From Flavobacteriales bacterium UBA7666 (GTDB lineage Bacteria > Bacteroidota > Bacteroidia > Flavobacteriales_D > Crocinitomicaceae), in the NCBI GenBank assembly GCA_002483265.1, contig DLHO01000025.1, positions 186,001 through 250,000 on the forward strand: 64,000 nt of DNA, in the 5' to 3' direction. Both the position numbers and the translations under genes were made by a program. The notes beneath the pieces are model-generated. The model was not told the origin of the DNA. It saw only the letters and a list, made by a program, of their open reading frames with translations, and made no database searches. This document shows positions 43,567 to 51,329 of this stretch, piece after piece (the stretch's first letter is position 1; the number at the start of each line of letters is the position of its first letter).

Positions 43567-43569
43567 GAT

Positions 43570-44130
43570 ATGAAGATACTGACAGAAGCTGATTTTCTTA
43601 CTTCAAAGTGGAGTGGTGGTGTAACTACCCAACTTTTTATTTCACCTGAAGGAACAACATTGACTGAACGCAATTTTGATTGGAGGATTAGTTCAGCAAT
43701 AGTTGAAGCCGAAGAATCTGACTTCACCATTTTTGAGGGCTACGAACGAATCTTGATTCCTTTGAAAGGAAAACTGGAAATGGAACACGAAACTCCGAAT
43801 GGAGTTATTCAACAAAATGTCAATGAATTTGAATTGGCACGTTTCAGTGGTTCATGGCCTACGAAAGGACAAGGCAAACTAACAGACTTCAATCTAATCT
43901 TCAAACCAAATTTCCATCCAAAAGTTCAAGTCACTCATTTTACCGAAGAAACAACTTCTGTTTCAGAAGAAGCAATTAGGATTCTATTTCTTCAGGAAGG
44001 ATCTTGCCGTGTGAATGACCAATTGGTGCAAGCCCCGGCTATATTAGTAAATGATACCCATCAAAAATTGGAAATTGGTTATTTGGCAGATTCTCGTGTC
44101 ATTTCTATTGAAATGGATTTAGTAGGCTGA
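43570..44130 (+). CDS. HutD family protein
   Basis: 186 residues, a double cupin-like fold. WSGGVTTQLFISPEGTTL, FDWRISSAIVEAEESDF and the LIPLKGKLEMEHE segment match HutD, a family tied to histidine utilisation and thought to bind formylglutamate or control the pathway. There are no hut genes here. A strong terminator ends 3 bp before its ATG, so its mRNA must start inside or after that hairpin or arise from read-through. It is probably a stand-alone gene. Confidence 0.8.
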   Translation: MKILTEADFLTSKWSGGVTTQLFISPEGTTLTERNFDWRISSAIVEAEESDFTIFEGYERILIPLKGKLEMEHETPNGVIQQNVNEFELARFSGSWPTKGQGKLTDFNLIFKPNFHPKVQVTHFTEETTSVSEEAIRILFLQEGSCRVNDQLVQAPAILVNDTHQKLEIGYLADSRVISIEMDLVG

Positions 44131-44325
44131 TTCCCTGAATATTCCTGACTATTTTCTTACTAAAACGATTAATTAAGCCAAATTTCACCCGGAATTCATT
44201 ATTCGTTGAAATAGTATGAATATTCATTTGTTAGGAAAATATTTTCATCAGTAGCCTTAAGATATGGTTGAAAAGTATATATTCGTTCTACTGAAAACTA
44301 ATACAGAACTAAAGACACATTTACC

Positions 44326-45246
44326 TTGAACAAATTAATTAGCATATTCACTTTTTTATTTTTGCTCACCAATATTGGTTGGACTGCAAAAGTTAGCGAA
44401 GCAGATACGTTGAATAAACTAGATGCTCACGGTAAAAGAACGGGGTATTGGGTCGTTGATGAGGATAATGATGCTACTTCACTTGAGAGTAAATCAAAAA
44501 GAAAAGAAGGAAAATATATTAAAGGCCGTAAGTTCGGAGCTTGGATCTGTTACTATCCGGATGGAGAAACACCAAGATTGATCGGAGAATATTCGGACAA
44601 CAGACCAGGTGGTGCTTATTTCCGCTTCGATAAAAAAGGAGAATTACTTCAAGCAAGTACAGTTCCAAGAAAAATTACACAATCTCAAAATTTAGAAGTT
44701 CACAATGGATTATTTGATTGCCGCATGATGTTTCACAATCGTGAAATGGTTGCAGGTCAGGTTTTCTTTGCAAAACGTGCATTCAGTGTTCCATTTTCCT
44801 ACCAGTTTTGGGTAGAAGAATCTTTGAATCAGAATCCATCTAAAAATGCACATGTGAATTTTGCTTGGTTGTCACAAAATTATCCGCAATTATATTCTAC
44901 TTATTTGAGTGTTAGAACACCACATAAAGTGACTGTTGAAAATCCTGAGATTCAAAATGTAGTTAGTAAGATTGAAAAAATTCAGGATTCAAACGCAAGT
45001 TCACATGTTCGGAATTCAATGATGAACGCACCATTTGTTCACACACCACGTGTTGCAAAAGGAGCCGTTTTCCAACCAAATGGATTCAATAAATTGTACA
45101 CCGTTTCTGATGAGATTTGGATCGATGGACAATTTAGAAGTGGTCAGTTGAAAGATGGAAAAGTCTTTGTTTATGACCGGGACGGTGTCTTGTTGAAAGT
45201 TCGTATTTTCAAAGATGGACTTTACGTTTCTGATGGAGGTCTATAA
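44326..45246 (+). CDS. secreted MORN-repeat-like protein with TTG start
   Basis: 306 residues. The signal peptide (MNKLISIFTFLFLLTNIGWT) begins exactly at a TTG codon, and no ATG upstream keeps the frame with a good signal, so TTG is likely the start. Residues 35-100 contain DAHGKRTGYWVVDEDND and KGRKFGAWICYYPDGETPRL, a MORN-like motif (G-x-x-x-G-x-W-x-x-Y). The rest has no recognised domain. Its 3' end overlaps the next gene by 14 bp, so both are probably made together. Confidence 0.6.
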   Translation: MNKLISIFTFLFLLTNIGWTAKVSEADTLNKLDAHGKRTGYWVVDEDNDATSLESKSKRKEGKYIKGRKFGAWICYYPDGETPRLIGEYSDNRPGGAYFRFDKKGELLQASTVPRKITQSQNLEVHNGLFDCRMMFHNREMVAGQVFFAKRAFSVPFSYQFWVEESLNQNPSKNAHVNFAWLSQNYPQLYSTYLSVRTPHKVTVENPEIQNVVSKIEKIQDSNASSHVRNSMMNAPFVHTPRVAKGAVFQPNGFNKLYTVSDEIWIDGQFRSGQLKDGKVFVYDRDGVLLKVRIFKDGLYVSDGGL

Positions 45247-45724
45247 GATTCGCATTTTCTTCTTTTCATTAGCACTTACTTTCATTTCTGATTCTTATTC
45301 GCAGAATCTCAATCATTTATTTCCCCAAAAACATGCGCTCTATGTGTCTGCAGGTCATTTGAAAGGCAAACGGATTGTTTCCGGTATTCAGGTAGAAGCG
45401 AAAGATTCAACCAATCAGGAAATTCATGTAAGAATGGATCTTCTCAAAGATTGGATTACAACAGATTCAGCAGAGTTCATCTTATTCTTAGACACTACCA
45501 AACACGCGTTTATTTATCTGGATGATCGAAAGTACGAAGCAATTCAGTATCGTTCGAAAGATTCTCAAATCCGGATCAATTTCGAAAAACTTACAGAATT
45601 CAACTATTACGTGCGAGAAGAAAGGGAAAAGAAGACTTCCTGGAGAAGCACATATGCCACCGTGAATTATTCAAATCGGTTTAAGAAGTACAATCGGATC
45701 CTGAAAGTGTATTTTGAAAAGTAG
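45233..45724 (+). CDS. hypothetical secreted protein
   Basis: About 163 residues from the ATG at 45233. The signal peptide is MEVYKIRIFFFSLALTFISDSYSQ, and the rest is a beta-rich domain with HLKGKRIVSGIQVEAKDS and HAFIYLDDRKYEAIQYR. It overlaps the stop of the preceding gene, suggesting translational coupling and a shared role. No family was recognised. Confidence 0.55.
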   Translation: MEVYKIRIFFFSLALTFISDSYSQNLNHLFPQKHALYVSAGHLKGKRIVSGIQVEAKDSTNQEIHVRMDLLKDWITTDSAEFILFLDTTKHAFIYLDDRKYEAIQYRSKDSQIRINFEKLTEFNYYVREEREKKTSWRSTYATVNYSNRFKKYNRILKVYFEK

Positions 45725-45744
45725 ACTTTGGATGATCACTTGCT

Positions 45745-45808
45745 CAATTATGAATTATCAATAGATCGTCACTTGATAATTATGCCATTGATAATTGATA
45801 ATTCGGAA
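45745..45808. repeat. AT-rich ttgataattat element
   Basis: caattatgaattatcaat and cttgataattatgccattg are partly complementary. It ends in the region that supplies the -33 box of rpsO. Related to 23383-23448 and 35316-35363. Confidence 0.55.
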
Positions 45809-45825
45809 TTATATAGTATCTTCGC
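45795..45825 (+). promoter_or_regulatory. rpsO promoter
   Basis: TTG at 45795-45797 and TATCTTCGC at 45817-45825 are 19 bp apart, as in Bacteroidota promoters with the TAnnTTCG variant. The start codon of rpsO is 55 bp further down. Confidence 0.5.
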
Positions 45826-45879
45826 ACCGTAATTCCAAGAGTTGGAGTTCTACATAATAATCATTCAAGTAATATTGGC

Positions 45880-46149
45880 ATGTATTTAGATTCAAAAGCA
45901 AAAGAAGAAATCTTCGCTAAACACGGAGGTTCAGCAACAAACACAGGTTCAACAGAAGGTCAGGTAGCATTGTTTACTTACCGTATTGCTCACTTAACAG
46001 GGCATTTGAAAAAGAACCGTAAAGATTATGGAACACAAAGATCTTTGCAATTGTTGGTTGGTAAACGTCGTAGTATGTTAGATTACCTTAAGAAAAAGGA
46101 TATCGAGAAATACCGTGCGTTGATCAAAGAATTAGGTTTACGTCGTTAA
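45880..46149 (+). CDS. rpsO: 30S ribosomal protein S15
   Basis: 89 residues, the normal length. The segments HGGSATNTGSTEGQVALFTYRI, LTGHLKKNRKDYGTQRSL, LLVGKRRSMLDYLKKKD and KYRALIKELGLRR are the family hallmarks (three-helix bundle with the HLKxHxKD region modified as usual). It binds 16S rRNA in the platform of the small subunit. pnp follows by 248 bp, the classical rpsO-pnp order, though a hairpin lies between them. Confidence 0.97.
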   Translation: MYLDSKAKEEIFAKHGGSATNTGSTEGQVALFTYRIAHLTGHLKKNRKDYGTQRSLQLLVGKRRSMLDYLKKKDIEKYRALIKELGLRR

Positions 46150-46158
46150 TCAGAAAGA

Positions 46159-46183
46159 GGTCACTGAGCGTAGTCGAAGTGCC
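46159..46183. repeat. tgagcgtagtcgaag palindrome, family B
   Basis: cact and agtg enclose gagcgtagtcga in the rpsO-pnp gap, 9 bp after the rpsO stop. Same family as the copies at 32671-32787 and 54094-54145. Confidence 0.65.
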
Positions 46184-46203
46184 GATTTTAGAATAATAGT
46201 ATT

Positions 46204-46246
46204 AAAAAGGGGGGCTTGTCGGAATTATCCGGTGTCCCCTTTTTTG
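46204..46246 (+). terminator. terminator-like hairpin after rpsO
   Basis: aaaaagggg (46204-46212) pairs with ccccttttt (46237-46245), with an inner tcgga/tccgg-type pairing, and ends in a T-run. It would uncouple rpsO from pnp. Confidence 0.6.
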
Positions 46247-46397
46247 CTTTAGTTCTCGGTAATTTCCGATTTTCACAAATCGAAAAACTCGAACTGACAG
46301 CAAAATGTAAGACAAGAGACTTAAGAACCAAAGACGAAAGACAAAAATGTCTATAGTCTTGTGTCTTAAGTCTAATTTTAAAATGTAAAGTATAAAT

Positions 46398-48560
46398 ATG
46401 AATATAGGAATCAAAAAGTCCATCGTTACTGGCGGGAAAGAAATTTCCATCGAGACCGGAAAATTGGCCAAACAAGCCGACGGGTCAGTAGTGTTACAAA
46501 TGGGCAACACGGTGTTGTTAGCAACTGTTGTTGCAGCACCAGAGGCAAAAGAAGGAGTGGATTTCCTTCCGTTAACGGTAGATTACCGTGAGAAATACGC
46601 AGCAGCTGGACGTTTTCCAGGTGGATTCTTCCGTAGAGAAGCTCGTCCGTCTGAAAGCGAAATCTTAGTGATGCGTTTAGTGGATCGTGCATTGCGTCCA
46701 TTATTCCCGGATGATTACCACGCGGAAGTTCAATTGATGATCCAATTGTTGGCTTACGATGGTGTAAACAACCCGGATGCATTATGTGGTTTAGCAGCTT
46801 CTGCAGCAATTGCAGTATCTGATATTCCATTTAACGGACCAATGTCTGAAGTGCGTGTAGGACGTATCAACGGTGAATGGATCGTTAACCCTACAATGGA
46901 AGAAATGAAATCGGCAGATATCGATATGATGGTTGCTGGTACGATGAAAGACGTAAACATGATCGAGGGAGAATTCAAAGAAATCTCTGAATTGGAAATG
47001 GTTGAAGCGATCAAAATTGCACATGCTGCAATTAAAGAGCAATGTCAATTTCAATTAGATCTTGGGGCTTTGATCCCAACTGCTAATCCGAAACGCGTTT
47101 ACTCTCACGAAACTCATAACGAGGATGTGAAAGCGAAAGTGTACGAATTAGCAATGGATAAATGTAAAGAAGTTGCTCGTCAAGGGCTTGCTAATAAAGC
47201 GAAACGTACAGAATTGTTCGACGCAATCAAAACAGAAGTGAAAGCAGCTTTCTCTGAAGAAGAGTTGTTGTTGGTTAGTGGATTCATTTCTACTTACTTC
47301 TCTGAGGTGAAGAAAAAAGCAGTTCGTTGGGTGATGTTGAACGAGCAAAAACGTTTGGACGGTCGTAAGTTTGATGAGATTCGTCCGATTTGGGCTGAGG
47401 TAGATTATTTGCCAATGGTTCACGGATCAGCAGTATTTACACGTGGGGAAACGCAATCATTGACAACATTGACCCTTGGTGGTAAAATGGATGAGCAGTT
47501 GATTGACGGAGTTACTTTCCACGGAACAGAGAAATTCTTGTTGCATTATAACTTCCCTCCATTCTCTACAGGAGAAGCGAAACCATTGCGTGGAACTTCC
47601 CGTCGTGAGATTGGACATGGTAACCTTGCATTACGTGCTTTGAAACCGGTTCTTCCTGCAGATAACGCTTATACTATTCGTTTAGTGTCAGATATCCTTG
47701 AATCAAACGGTTCGTCTTCCATGGCAACAGTTTGTGCAGGTACATTGGCATTGATGGACGGTGGTGTTCAAATCAAAGCACCAGTTTCTGGTATCGCAAT
47801 GGGATTGGTTGCTGATGAAGGTAAATTTGCGGTATTGTCTGATATCTTAGGAGATGAAGATCACTTAGGAGATATGGACTTTAAAGTAACAGGAACTTCT
47901 AAAGGAATCACTGCTTGTCAAATGGATATCAAAGTAGACGGTTTACCATACGAAGTATTGATTCAGGCATTGGATCAGGCTCGTGCAGGACGTTTACACA
48001 TCTTAAACAAGATCATCGAAACAATTGCAGTTCCAAATCCGGATTTCAAACCGCAAACTCCTCGTATCGAAGCATTCAATGTGCCTAACGATATGATCGG
48101 AGCAATCATCGGACCTGGAGGAAAAATCATTCAAGGAATTCAAAAAGACACGAACACAACCATTACAATTGAAGAATTGGAAACAGGTGAAGGTCGTGTT
48201 CAAATTATGTCGAATAACGCAGAAGACATGGATGCTGCAAATTCACGTATCCGTATGATCGCATTCCCTCCAACAGTGGATGAAGGTGCAGAATACGAAG
48301 GAAAAGTGAAAGCTATCAAAGACTTTGGTGTATTCGTTGAAATTCTTCCTGGAACGGACGGATTGATCCATATTTCTGAGTTCTCTTGGGAGAAAGTAGC
48401 TAAAATGGAAGACGTAGTAAAAGAAGGAGACGTATTGAAGTTTAAAGTTGTTGGTAAAGATCCAAAAACGAAAAAATGGAAATTATCTCGTAAAGTTTTA
48501 TTGCCAAGACCAGAGAAAGCTGCTGAATCAACACCAGCGGAAGCTCCAAAAGCTGAGTAA
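46398..48560 (+). CDS. pnp: polyribonucleotide nucleotidyltransferase
   Basis: 720 residues. Two RNase PH domains (about 12-145 and 320-460, the first with RFPGGFFRREARPSESEIL, the second with SSSMATVCAGTLALMDGGV), a helical linker, a KH domain (about 560-625, GPGGKIIQGIQ) and an S1 domain (about 631-705, GVFVEILPGTDGLIHISEF). It degrades RNA 3' to 5' with phosphate and can also polymerise. The length matches the family. A terminator follows at 48579. Confidence 0.97.
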   Translation: MNIGIKKSIVTGGKEISIETGKLAKQADGSVVLQMGNTVLLATVVAAPEAKEGVDFLPLTVDYREKYAAAGRFPGGFFRREARPSESEILVMRLVDRALRPLFPDDYHAEVQLMIQLLAYDGVNNPDALCGLAASAAIAVSDIPFNGPMSEVRVGRINGEWIVNPTMEEMKSADIDMMVAGTMKDVNMIEGEFKEISELEMVEAIKIAHAAIKEQCQFQLDLGALIPTANPKRVYSHETHNEDVKAKVYELAMDKCKEVARQGLANKAKRTELFDAIKTEVKAAFSEEELLLVSGFISTYFSEVKKKAVRWVMLNEQKRLDGRKFDEIRPIWAEVDYLPMVHGSAVFTRGETQSLTTLTLGGKMDEQLIDGVTFHGTEKFLLHYNFPPFSTGEAKPLRGTSRREIGHGNLALRALKPVLPADNAYTIRLVSDILESNGSSSMATVCAGTLALMDGGVQIKAPVSGIAMGLVADEGKFAVLSDILGDEDHLGDMDFKVTGTSKGITACQMDIKVDGLPYEVLIQALDQARAGRLHILNKIIETIAVPNPDFKPQTPRIEAFNVPNDMIGAIIGPGGKIIQGIQKDTNTTITIEELETGEGRVQIMSNNAEDMDAANSRIRMIAFPPTVDEGAEYEGKVKAIKDFGVFVEILPGTDGLIHISEFSWEKVAKMEDVVKEGDVLKFKVVGKDPKTKKWKLSRKVLLPRPEKAAESTPAEAPKAE

Positions 48561-48578
48561 TTTAAATTAGCATAATTG

Positions 48579-48616
48579 AAAAGCCCTGACATTTATCGTC
48601 GGGGCTTTTTGTTTTT
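48579..48616 (+). terminator. Rho-independent terminator of pnp
   Basis: The 12-bp stem aaaagccctgac/gtcggggctttt (48579-48590 with 48598-48609, one G-T wobble) has a 7-nt loop and a T-rich tail. It also lies at the end of the convergent lipoprotein gene. Confidence 0.9.
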
Positions 48617-49085
48617 AATAATTAGCAACTACATATCCTTCTGTGATTTTGTAATGATTTGAAGGGTAGTAGGGATAGTATAATTTAGTTTGAAATTGGA
48701 GTTCTATGCGTCTTGCAACCGTATCATTGGATAAAATATGGAGAGTTCCATCATAGGTTTCATAATAGTTATTTCCCTCGAAATAGTTAAATTGTGTAAG
48801 AGGTTGATTACTAGCTCCGAATTCATAAAATCCGGGAGGGATATCTCTTTTAAGAAATAGTTGGTATTGTCCGCTATTTGAGGTGGGGGATTCTGTATTG
48901 ATGATTAATATCGTTTCATTTGGTGGAGTAAGCCATGCAGTGGAGACCTTGAAAGTTTGAAGCTTACCGTTACGTTTCAATGAAAGTTGATTTTCATGAA
49001 TTGTTTTAACAGGATTGTGTTCTTTCTTTTTGCAGGACGTTGAAAGTGCCAGGATTAAAAAGGGCAGATAAAGGAGTTTTTTCAT
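48615..49085 (-). CDS. hypothetical lipoprotein, paralogue of the gene at 53112
   Basis: About 156 residues from the ATG at 49085. The lipobox is ALSTSC (Cys18), followed by KKKEHNPVKTIHENQ. The mature domain is beta-rich (FKVSTAWLTPPNETILIIN, GQYQLFLKRDIPPGFYEFG) and includes GTLHILSNDTVARRIELQF. The motif GxLxxLSNDTVA and an ITxG...Y end are shared with the lipoprotein at 53112, which suggests paralogues. It has its own start and is convergent with pnp. The function is unknown. Confidence 0.65.
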   Translation of the reverse strand: MKKLLYLPFLILALSTSCKKKEHNPVKTIHENQLSLKRNGKLQTFKVSTAWLTPPNETILIINTESPTSNSGQYQLFLKRDIPPGFYEFGASNQPLTQFNYFEGNNYYETYDGTLHILSNDTVARRIELQFQTKLYYPYYPSNHYKITEGYVVANY

Positions 49086-49206
49086 TGAAATAGGTTTTTT
49101 ATAAAAATACATCAAATTTTTAATTACTTCTCAAATGAAAGAATGAGTATCAAACAACTTAACTGCTTTTGCTTCGGCATAATCAAAAGGTTGGAAACTT
49201 ACCTTT

Positions 49207-50175
49207 CTACAACTCCACCTTATTCAAATTCCCGTTTTCATCAAGTGTATAAATCGATTTGGTTTTTGATTTTTCTTTTGCTTTCAATTCTTCTTCCACC
49301 TTTTTCCGAATCTCTTCTTCCGTATCCGGTGTCACATATTCGGTAATCAACTTGTAGTAAAATTGGATCACCGGTTGTGTGTTATTGGGATGAAATACAA
49401 AGTCGACCTGTTTGAGGTTGTAATCAAAATAATTGTCTACATCTACAGAACGGTTCAGGGAAAGTGTAGAGTTTTGAGATAAATGGTGCTTATAGAAATT
49501 CGGGTTCTTAATAATCGCTTTCAGATACCGCTCAGACGGATAATAGGTATCGGAATGCCGGGCAATTTTCACTTTCGCATTGTCAATATTTGCACCAAGA
49601 TCTTTACACAGTTTCTTCTTTTGATTAACTAGTTCAACCAGTTTATCATTCATTTCCGCGTAAATAGGTTTTGAATCCTTCAAATACGCCTGAGCATTGA
49701 TCAGATCGTAAATTCCATGTTTCAGGCAGATTTCAGATAAGCGGGGAATCTTTGCAAAGTCAGCAACATTAAACACGATGTTTTCAGTGACTTTATATCC
49801 AATAGGTGAAACAGAATCTGTTTGTTGAAAGTCAAAAATGGGATCCAGCGCGATGATATCGAAAACCACTTCTTTGCGGGTTAAACCAATTTCAGTGATA
49901 GCTTTCACCAGTGAATCTGATTTTTCACTCAGTAATTCTTCCGTTTTTTCAACCGAATTTGCAATGAATGAAGTGGTGTAAGTTAATTGATACCCATCCG
50001 GAACGGCGTTGTAAATGACTTCAGTAGAAATAGTCATGTTATGCGCATCACCATTGATATTAATCTCATATCCGCTAATGGATGAGTTCCTTGTGTCGTT
50101 GTAATTTCGGTTGTCAAGTTGTCCGAATAAATATCCGGAACAAAGAATAAAGGCGGAAAAAATAGTTGTTTTCAT
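49207..50175 (-). CDS. secreted SIMPL-like protein
   Basis: About 322 residues from the ATG at 50175, where a signal peptide (MKTTIFSAFILCSGYLFGQ) begins. SSISGYEININGDAHNMTIS, SVEKTEELLSEKSDSLVKAI and EIGLTRKEVVFDIIALD resemble the SIMPL/DUF541 pattern (oscillin-like, two repeated beta-alpha-beta units). The C-terminus is basic and acidic with KVEEELKAKEKSKTK. It is probably periplasmic. The function is not established. The next plus-strand gene (dgkA) starts 91 bp away, divergently. Confidence 0.5.
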   Translation of the reverse strand: MKTTIFSAFILCSGYLFGQLDNRNYNDTRNSSISGYEININGDAHNMTISTEVIYNAVPDGYQLTYTTSFIANSVEKTEELLSEKSDSLVKAITEIGLTRKEVVFDIIALDPIFDFQQTDSVSPIGYKVTENIVFNVADFAKIPRLSEICLKHGIYDLINAQAYLKDSKPIYAEMNDKLVELVNQKKKLCKDLGANIDNAKVKIARHSDTYYPSERYLKAIIKNPNFYKHHLSQNSTLSLNRSVDVDNYFDYNLKQVDFVFHPNNTQPVIQFYYKLITEYVTPDTEEEIRKKVEEELKAKEKSKTKSIYTLDENGNLNKVEL

Positions 50176-50265
50176 GCGTGTGATTTTTGGTGAGTGTTTA
50201 AAATGAACATTGGTAAACGATAATTGCTTTTTTAGCGTTAATACCACGAATTCAAAAAGTCACAG

Positions 50266-50655
50266 ATGTCAAAACAAAAACCTTTTTCAATATCAGAACG
50301 AATCAAAAGTTTCCAATACGCTTTCGCCGGCTTAAAAACGCTTTTTTTAGATGAACACAATGCCCGGATCCATTTGGTTTCAGCATTGATTGCAATTACC
50401 TTAGGTTTTGTTTTGAAAATCTCTCTGAATGAGTGGATTGCTTTAGTTGTGGTAATGGCTTTGGTATTCATTTGCGAATTGATCAATACCTCGCTGGAAG
50501 CCATGGCAGACTTTGCTTCTCCAGAAAAACATCCCCAGATTAAAAAAGTGAAAGATTTAGCTGCTGCTTCAGTACTAATTAGTGCTGTTTCTGCGTTAAT
50601 AGTGGGAATCATCTTATTCGGACCTAAAATCATAGCATTATGCTCAAACAATTAG
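50266..50655 (+). CDS. dgkA: diacylglycerol/undecaprenol kinase
   Basis: 129 residues. Three transmembrane helices and the family motifs ELINTSLEAMADF (catalytic Glu) and HPQIKKVKDLAAASVLIS (metal-binding and KDxAA) are visible. The N-terminus (RIKSFQYAFAGLKTLFLDEHNARIH) also matches the Gram-positive/Bacteroidota undecaprenol-kinase type more than the E. coli type. It phosphorylates a lipid alcohol at the inner membrane and so feeds phosphatidate or undecaprenyl phosphate pools. The DUF1361 gene overlaps its 3' end by 16 bp. Confidence 0.88.
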   Translation: MSKQKPFSISERIKSFQYAFAGLKTLFLDEHNARIHLVSALIAITLGFVLKISLNEWIALVVVMALVFICELINTSLEAMADFASPEKHPQIKKVKDLAAASVLISAVSALIVGIILFGPKIIALCSNN

Positions 50656-51308
50656 TCAAAACCAACCAATTTCAAATCGCCCTGTTCATGGGGATTTTGT
50701 CCCTTTTCTGCTTTACATTATCGCTGTTCAGAGTGGAAATTTCCGGAACCCGACATTTTCTCTTTTTAAACTGGAACTTGTTTCTGGCATTTGTTCCCTG
50801 GCTTTTCACGATGATTTTAACAATGAGTCCGAATTTGCAGAAAAGCCGCTTGGCGGTTTTCGGAATGCTGGGTGTTTGGCTGTTATTCTTTCCGAATGCT
50901 TCATACATTTTGACGGACTTGTTTCACTTAAGCTATAACTCCTCCATGCCTATTTGGTTCGACCTTGTTTTGATCTTGTCTTTCGCATGGACAGGTTTAC
51001 TTTATGGTTTTCTGAGTCTGTGGAATCTGGAAGAAATGATAGAGCAATTCCTATCCAAAAGAGTCATTACTGTGCTTTCCGTTTTCCTTCTCTTTGTGAG
51101 TAGTTTTGGAATTTACATCGGAAGATATTTGCGTTGGAATAGTTGGGATATTTTACATCATCCAGCTAAATTAATGGGCGATGTAGGCGATCGGATAATT
51201 AATCCATTTGATCATACCCGAACCTGGGGAGTGACGATTTTTATGGGTTTGTTTCTAACCATGCTGTATTTTACCTTTAAGTTTTTAAGAAGGGGCAAAG
51301 CGATTTAA
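50640..51308 (+). CDS. DUF1361 domain membrane protein
   Basis: 222 residues with about six transmembrane helices. LLFFPNASYILTDLFHL, IWFDLVLILSFAWTGLLYGFLSL and SSFGIYIGRYLRWNSWDIL are characteristic of DUF1361, a polytopic family of unknown role. It overlaps dgkA by 16 bp, and the TPR gene follows 21 bp later, so dgkA, DUF1361 and the TPR gene are probably one operon. Confidence 0.82.
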   Translation: MLKQLVKTNQFQIALFMGILSLFCFTLSLFRVEISGTRHFLFLNWNLFLAFVPWLFTMILTMSPNLQKSRLAVFGMLGVWLLFFPNASYILTDLFHLSYNSSMPIWFDLVLILSFAWTGLLYGFLSLWNLEEMIEQFLSKRVITVLSVFLLFVSSFGIYIGRYLRWNSWDILHHPAKLMGDVGDRIINPFDHTRTWGVTIFMGLFLTMLYFTFKFLRRGKAI

Positions 51309-51329
51309 AAAATCGGTAAATTCACCTCA

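Noticed and set aside
46204..46246. Attenuator controlling pnp by S15 binding
   Set aside because: The hairpin is placed like a terminator and no S15-binding-type pseudoknot could be recognised by eye.
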